Source: CAKSFT01 sp045544615
GTDB lineage: Bacteria > Bacillota > Clostridia > UBA1381
Length of the DNA stretch: 7,595 bases
Assembly (NCBI GenBank): GCA_045544615.1
Contig: JAZPZI010000025.1
Span: forward strand, 1 to 7,595
Reading direction: 5' to 3'
A program made the position numbers and the translations under genes. Positions 6,185-7,595 of this stretch are shown here, one piece after another. The notes under the pieces are model-generated. The model made no database searches. It was not told the origin of the DNA and saw nothing but the letters and a program-made list of their open reading frames with translations. How positions within the stretch are numbered: the stretch's first letter is position 1; every line of letters begins with the position of its first letter.

Positions 6185-6216
6185 ATGGAAAACCACCATG
6201 TTGTCTACCTTTTCTT
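6173..6216 (+). terminator. Hairpin terminator just inside the IS left end
   Basis: Positions 6173-6188 pair with 6196-6212 (AAAGGTAGACACATGG with CCATGTTGTCTACCTTT) with a single bulge and a 7-nt loop, followed by a T-rich tract. It overlaps the terminal repeat. Such a hairpin would block transcription entering from outside and keep transposase levels low. Confidence 0.7.
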
Positions 6217-6233
6217 TATGCTAAAATACAGAT

Positions 6234-6241
6234 GGAGGTGG
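6234..6241 (+). promoter_or_regulatory. Ribosome binding site fixing the OrfA start
   Basis: GGAGGTGG ends 5 nt before the GTG at 6247. The in-frame ATG at 6232 overlaps this site, so it is a poor start. Confidence 0.72.
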
Positions 6242-6246
6242 TAATA

Positions 6247-6624
6247 GTGAGAAAAGGACAGAAGAAGCGAGTATGGACACCAGAGCAGAAATCGGAGATT
6301 GTACATAAGCATCTGGATGATCATATCTCAGTACGAACACTGGAAAAAGAATACACTGCGGACAGGAGCATGATCTGCCGGTGGGTGAAGGAATACATTG
6401 CGGAAGGAGAAACCGCATTTATACCAAAAGGTCATCCTGGAAATCCATTTGCTGCATTACACGTCAGCAAGAACCTCTCTGAATTGGAGAGAATGCGGCT
6501 CATAGTCGCCAAACTTGAAATTGAGAACGAACGGCTAAAAAAAGGATATTGGGTGGAAGGAGTTGGTGCAAACAAGGTGTTCGTTACCGGACCCGTCAAG
6601 AGTACGAAATCGTCGAAACACTAA
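6247..6624 (+). CDS. IS3-family transposase OrfA (DNA-binding subunit)
   Basis: This 125-residue protein starts at GTG after GGAGGTGG; an ATG at 6232 would add five residues but overlaps the binding site. A helix-turn-helix lies at about 28-50 (SVRTLEKEYTADRSMICRWV), which would bind the IS ends. A leucine zipper at about 77-99 has M83, L90 and L97 in one heptad position and L80, V87 and N94 in the other, so the protein should dimerise. The frame continues 27 codons past the A7 tract into sequence that looks unrelated to transposases. This supports frameshifting onto OrfB at A7 as the productive route. Alone, OrfA of this family usually acts as a repressor of its own promoter and a competitor of the full transposase. 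Confidence 0.88.
   Translation: MRKGQKKRVWTPEQKSEIVHKHLDDHISVRTLEKEYTADRSMICRWVKEYIAEGETAFIPKGHPGNPFAALHVSKNLSELERMRLIVAKLEIENERLKKGYWVEGVGANKVFVTGPVKSTKSSKH
6537..6543 (+). other. Probable -1 programmed frameshift site (A7)
   Basis: In the OrfA frame the codons read CTA AAA AAA GGA. The heptamer A-AAA-AAA fits the X-XXY-YYZ rule for a -1 shift, which moves the ribosome onto the OrfB frame at once (AGG ATA TTG). The fused product would be about 408 residues. IS3-family elements commonly make transposase this way. Confidence 0.75.
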
Positions 6625-7472
6625 GAGAAAAATATCCTGTTGTATTTCTATGCGAAATCATGGGTGTCAGTAAATCCGGCTACTATCGTTGGAGAGGACG
6701 GCAAGGTAAACCCAACCGTTACGAGCAGGACAGACAGCTGCTTACGAAGTTACTGGCAGAACAGCATAAGAAACATCCCTCGCATGGCTACCACATGCTT
6801 GCAAAAGCAGTATTTGAGGCTACCGGATGGGTATTTTCTCATAATTTGGCACATAAATGCTGCAAACAGGCTGGTATTCGCTCCAAAGCAAGGAAATACA
6901 CCTACAAGAAACCGGGAGAAGAACATGTAGAGTTTCCGAATGAAGTGAAGGGGAATTGGAATGCAACCCATCCAATTGAAATCGTTGTATCCGACATGAC
7001 GATATTTAAGAGCAACGGGCGGAACTGGGAATGGACACTCCTTGTAGATACATTCAACAATGAGATCCTTGCACACCAAGCGACACCGATCCAAGGCAGT
7101 ACCAAACCATATTATCATTGCTTAGAGCAGCTAAAGCTGCTTGCAGGAAAGAAAAATGAGGAGCAGACACCCCAGGTAGTCTTGCACACCGACCAGGGTT
7201 CCGTCTACTCCTCACAAGCCTTCCGACAGGCTCACGAACATTATAACATACTTCGTTCAATGTCGAAAGTAGGAACTCCAACAGATAATGCAATAATTGA
7301 AGCAATTAACGGCTGGATAAAGGAAGAATTGTTCCTTGACTTCGGCCTGGCGACCGCTAAGGACGTTCCAAAGCTCCTTGACGAATATGTCTATTACTAT
7401 AATTACGAGCGTCCTGCGGCCGCTCTGGGCTATAAAAGCCCAGTTCAGTACAAAACCGAACTGGGCTTCTAA
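6549..7472 (+). CDS. IS3-family transposase OrfB (DDE catalytic part)
   Basis: As an isolated frame from TTG it encodes 307 residues, but it is probably made mainly as the C-terminal part of an OrfAB fusion through the A7 shift. An HTH-like region is at about 30-110 (including MGVSKSGYYRWRGR). The integrase-fold domain follows, with catalytic D149 (VVSDMT), D215 (HTDQGS) and E251 (NAIIEAINGWIKEEL). There are 35 residues between the second D and E, the DDE(35)-type spacing. The end YYNYERPAAALGYKSP is the usual IS3-family C-terminal motif. No internal stop or missing catalytic residue is seen, so the element may be active. AAAGGA upstream of the TTG leaves only 3 nt of spacing, so independent initiation would be weak. 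Confidence 0.92.
   Translation: MGGRSWCKQGVRYRTRQEYEIVETLREKYPVVFLCEIMGVSKSGYYRWRGRQGKPNRYEQDRQLLTKLLAEQHKKHPSHGYHMLAKAVFEATGWVFSHNLAHKCCKQAGIRSKARKYTYKKPGEEHVEFPNEVKGNWNATHPIEIVVSDMTIFKSNGRNWEWTLLVDTFNNEILAHQATPIQGSTKPYYHCLEQLKLLAGKKNEEQTPQVVLHTDQGSVYSSQAFRQAHEHYNILRSMSKVGTPTDNAIIEAINGWIKEELFLDFGLATAKDVPKLLDEYVYYYNYERPAAALGYKSPVQYKTELGF
7436..7468. repeat. Perfect stem-loop at the 3' end of OrfB
   Basis: AAGCCCAGTTC (7436-7446) pairs perfectly with GAACTGGGCTT (7458-7468) around an 11-nt loop, inside the last codons of OrfB. No T-run follows at once; TTTTTT comes about 15 bases later, so it is a poor terminator. It may protect the mRNA end or block translation of transcripts entering from outside. 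Confidence 0.7.
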
Positions 7473-7489
7473 AACTATGGTGTTTTTTA

Positions 7490-7509
7490 GTGTCTACTTT
7501 TCCTTGACA
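7490..7509 (-). repeat. IS right terminal inverted repeat
   Basis: Read on the minus strand this is TGTCAAGGAAAAGTAGACAC, matching the left repeat at 15 of 20 positions and beginning with the same TGT. Confidence 0.78.
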
Positions 7510-7549
7510 GATGCAGCTGATTCTTCGGCAGGGTGATTTTTATTAGTGC

Positions 7550-7577
7550 TTTCAATTTTTAATAGATGTGTTATAAT
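7550..7577 (+). promoter_or_regulatory. Outward promoter with extended -10
   Basis: TGTTATAAT (7569-7577) is an extended -10 with a perfect TATAAT at 7572-7577. A weak -35, TTTCAA, lies at 7550-7555, 16 bp upstream. The start would be near 7584, and the gene it serves is beyond the window. The IS ends about 40 bp upstream and is not part of it. Confidence 0.55.
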
Positions 7578-7590
7578 TATAACAGCATCT
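7564..7590. promoter_or_regulatory. Palindromic operator candidate over the -10 box
   Basis: TGTTATAATTATAACA (7569-7584) is a perfect 16-bp palindrome. It extends outward as AGATG on the left and CATCT on the right, with one extra G at 7585. It covers the -10 and the likely start, the usual place for a dimeric repressor such as a MarR, TetR or GntR type. The binding protein is unknown. Confidence 0.5.
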
Positions 7591-7595
7591 TACAG

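Larger units (their letters stand above)
6165..7509 (+). mobile_element. IS3-family insertion sequence
   Basis: This 1345-bp element has imperfect terminal inverted repeats at 6165-6184 and 7490-7509, matching at 15 of 20 positions. Both start TGT and share the inner block GTAGACAC. It carries two overlapping transposase frames in the -1 relation with a DDE catalytic domain, the standard IS3-family plan. The flanking bases (AGT on the left, GAT on the right) show no 3-bp target duplication, so one junction may have been rearranged after insertion. The subgroup (IS150-like or another) was not determined. Confidence 0.88.

Noticed and set aside
5920..6199. Minus-strand frames of 88 and 62 codons across the tmRNA-like end
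   Set aside because: They read the antisense of a tRNA-like CCA end and cross the IS boundary. Such frames are common annotation artefacts.
6750..7305. Minus-strand frames inside OrfB
   Set aside because: The plus strand carries a complete DDE domain; the antisense frames have no supporting features.
1..7595. CRISPR array
   Set aside because: No series of short regularly spaced repeats was seen; the only direct repeats are single pairs.

Overview
The window looks like an accessory region of a Gram-positive anaerobe of the Clostridia, probably gut-associated. The signs are strong AGGAGG-type ribosome binding sites, AT-rich promoters, a clostridial-style large serine recombinase tail, a 3' end resembling Firmicute tmRNA, and an IS3-family element. 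This is inferred from sequence style only; no database comparison was possible.

Layout from left to right. (1) 1-248: the last 38 codons of a large serine recombinase, a 32-bp repeat copy, and an intrinsic terminator. (2) 249-542: noncoding DNA with nested inverted repeats, then a promoter and TTTTGATA direct repeats in front of the first cargo gene. (3) 543-5802: a four-gene cargo module on the + strand. It encodes an OmpR-family response regulator, a membrane histidine kinase that overlaps it, then, after a strong hairpin terminator, an ABC ATPase and an 878-residue FtsX/MacB-type permease that overlap by ATGA. (4) 5806-5837: a second copy of the repeat found after the recombinase, so the cargo lies between two direct repeats. 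(5) 5871-6160: a perfect 19-bp terminator hairpin, about 200 bp of noncoding DNA able to form a three-way junction, a 22-nt piece that looks like the 3' end of tmRNA (ssrA), and a truncated second copy of the terminator. (6) 6165-7509: an IS3-family insertion sequence with two frames joined by a likely -1 frameshift at A7, imperfect terminal inverted repeats and a protective hairpin at the left end. (7) 7510-7595: outside the IS, a promoter whose extended -10 lies in a 16-bp palindrome, reading out of the window.

How the parts may work together. The kinase would sense a compound at the cell surface, or the transporter itself, and phosphorylate the regulator at D51. The regulator would then control the ABC transporter. 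That arrangement is typical of antimicrobial-peptide or lantibiotic resistance modules in Firmicutes. The recombinase remnant, the flanking repeats, the ssrA-like scar and the IS suggest the module is mobile cargo in a site where several elements have integrated. No part of this is certainly new biology. The most worthwhile leads are the repeat-bounded cassette, the structured 5.93-6.13 kb segment and the palindromic promoter at the right edge.
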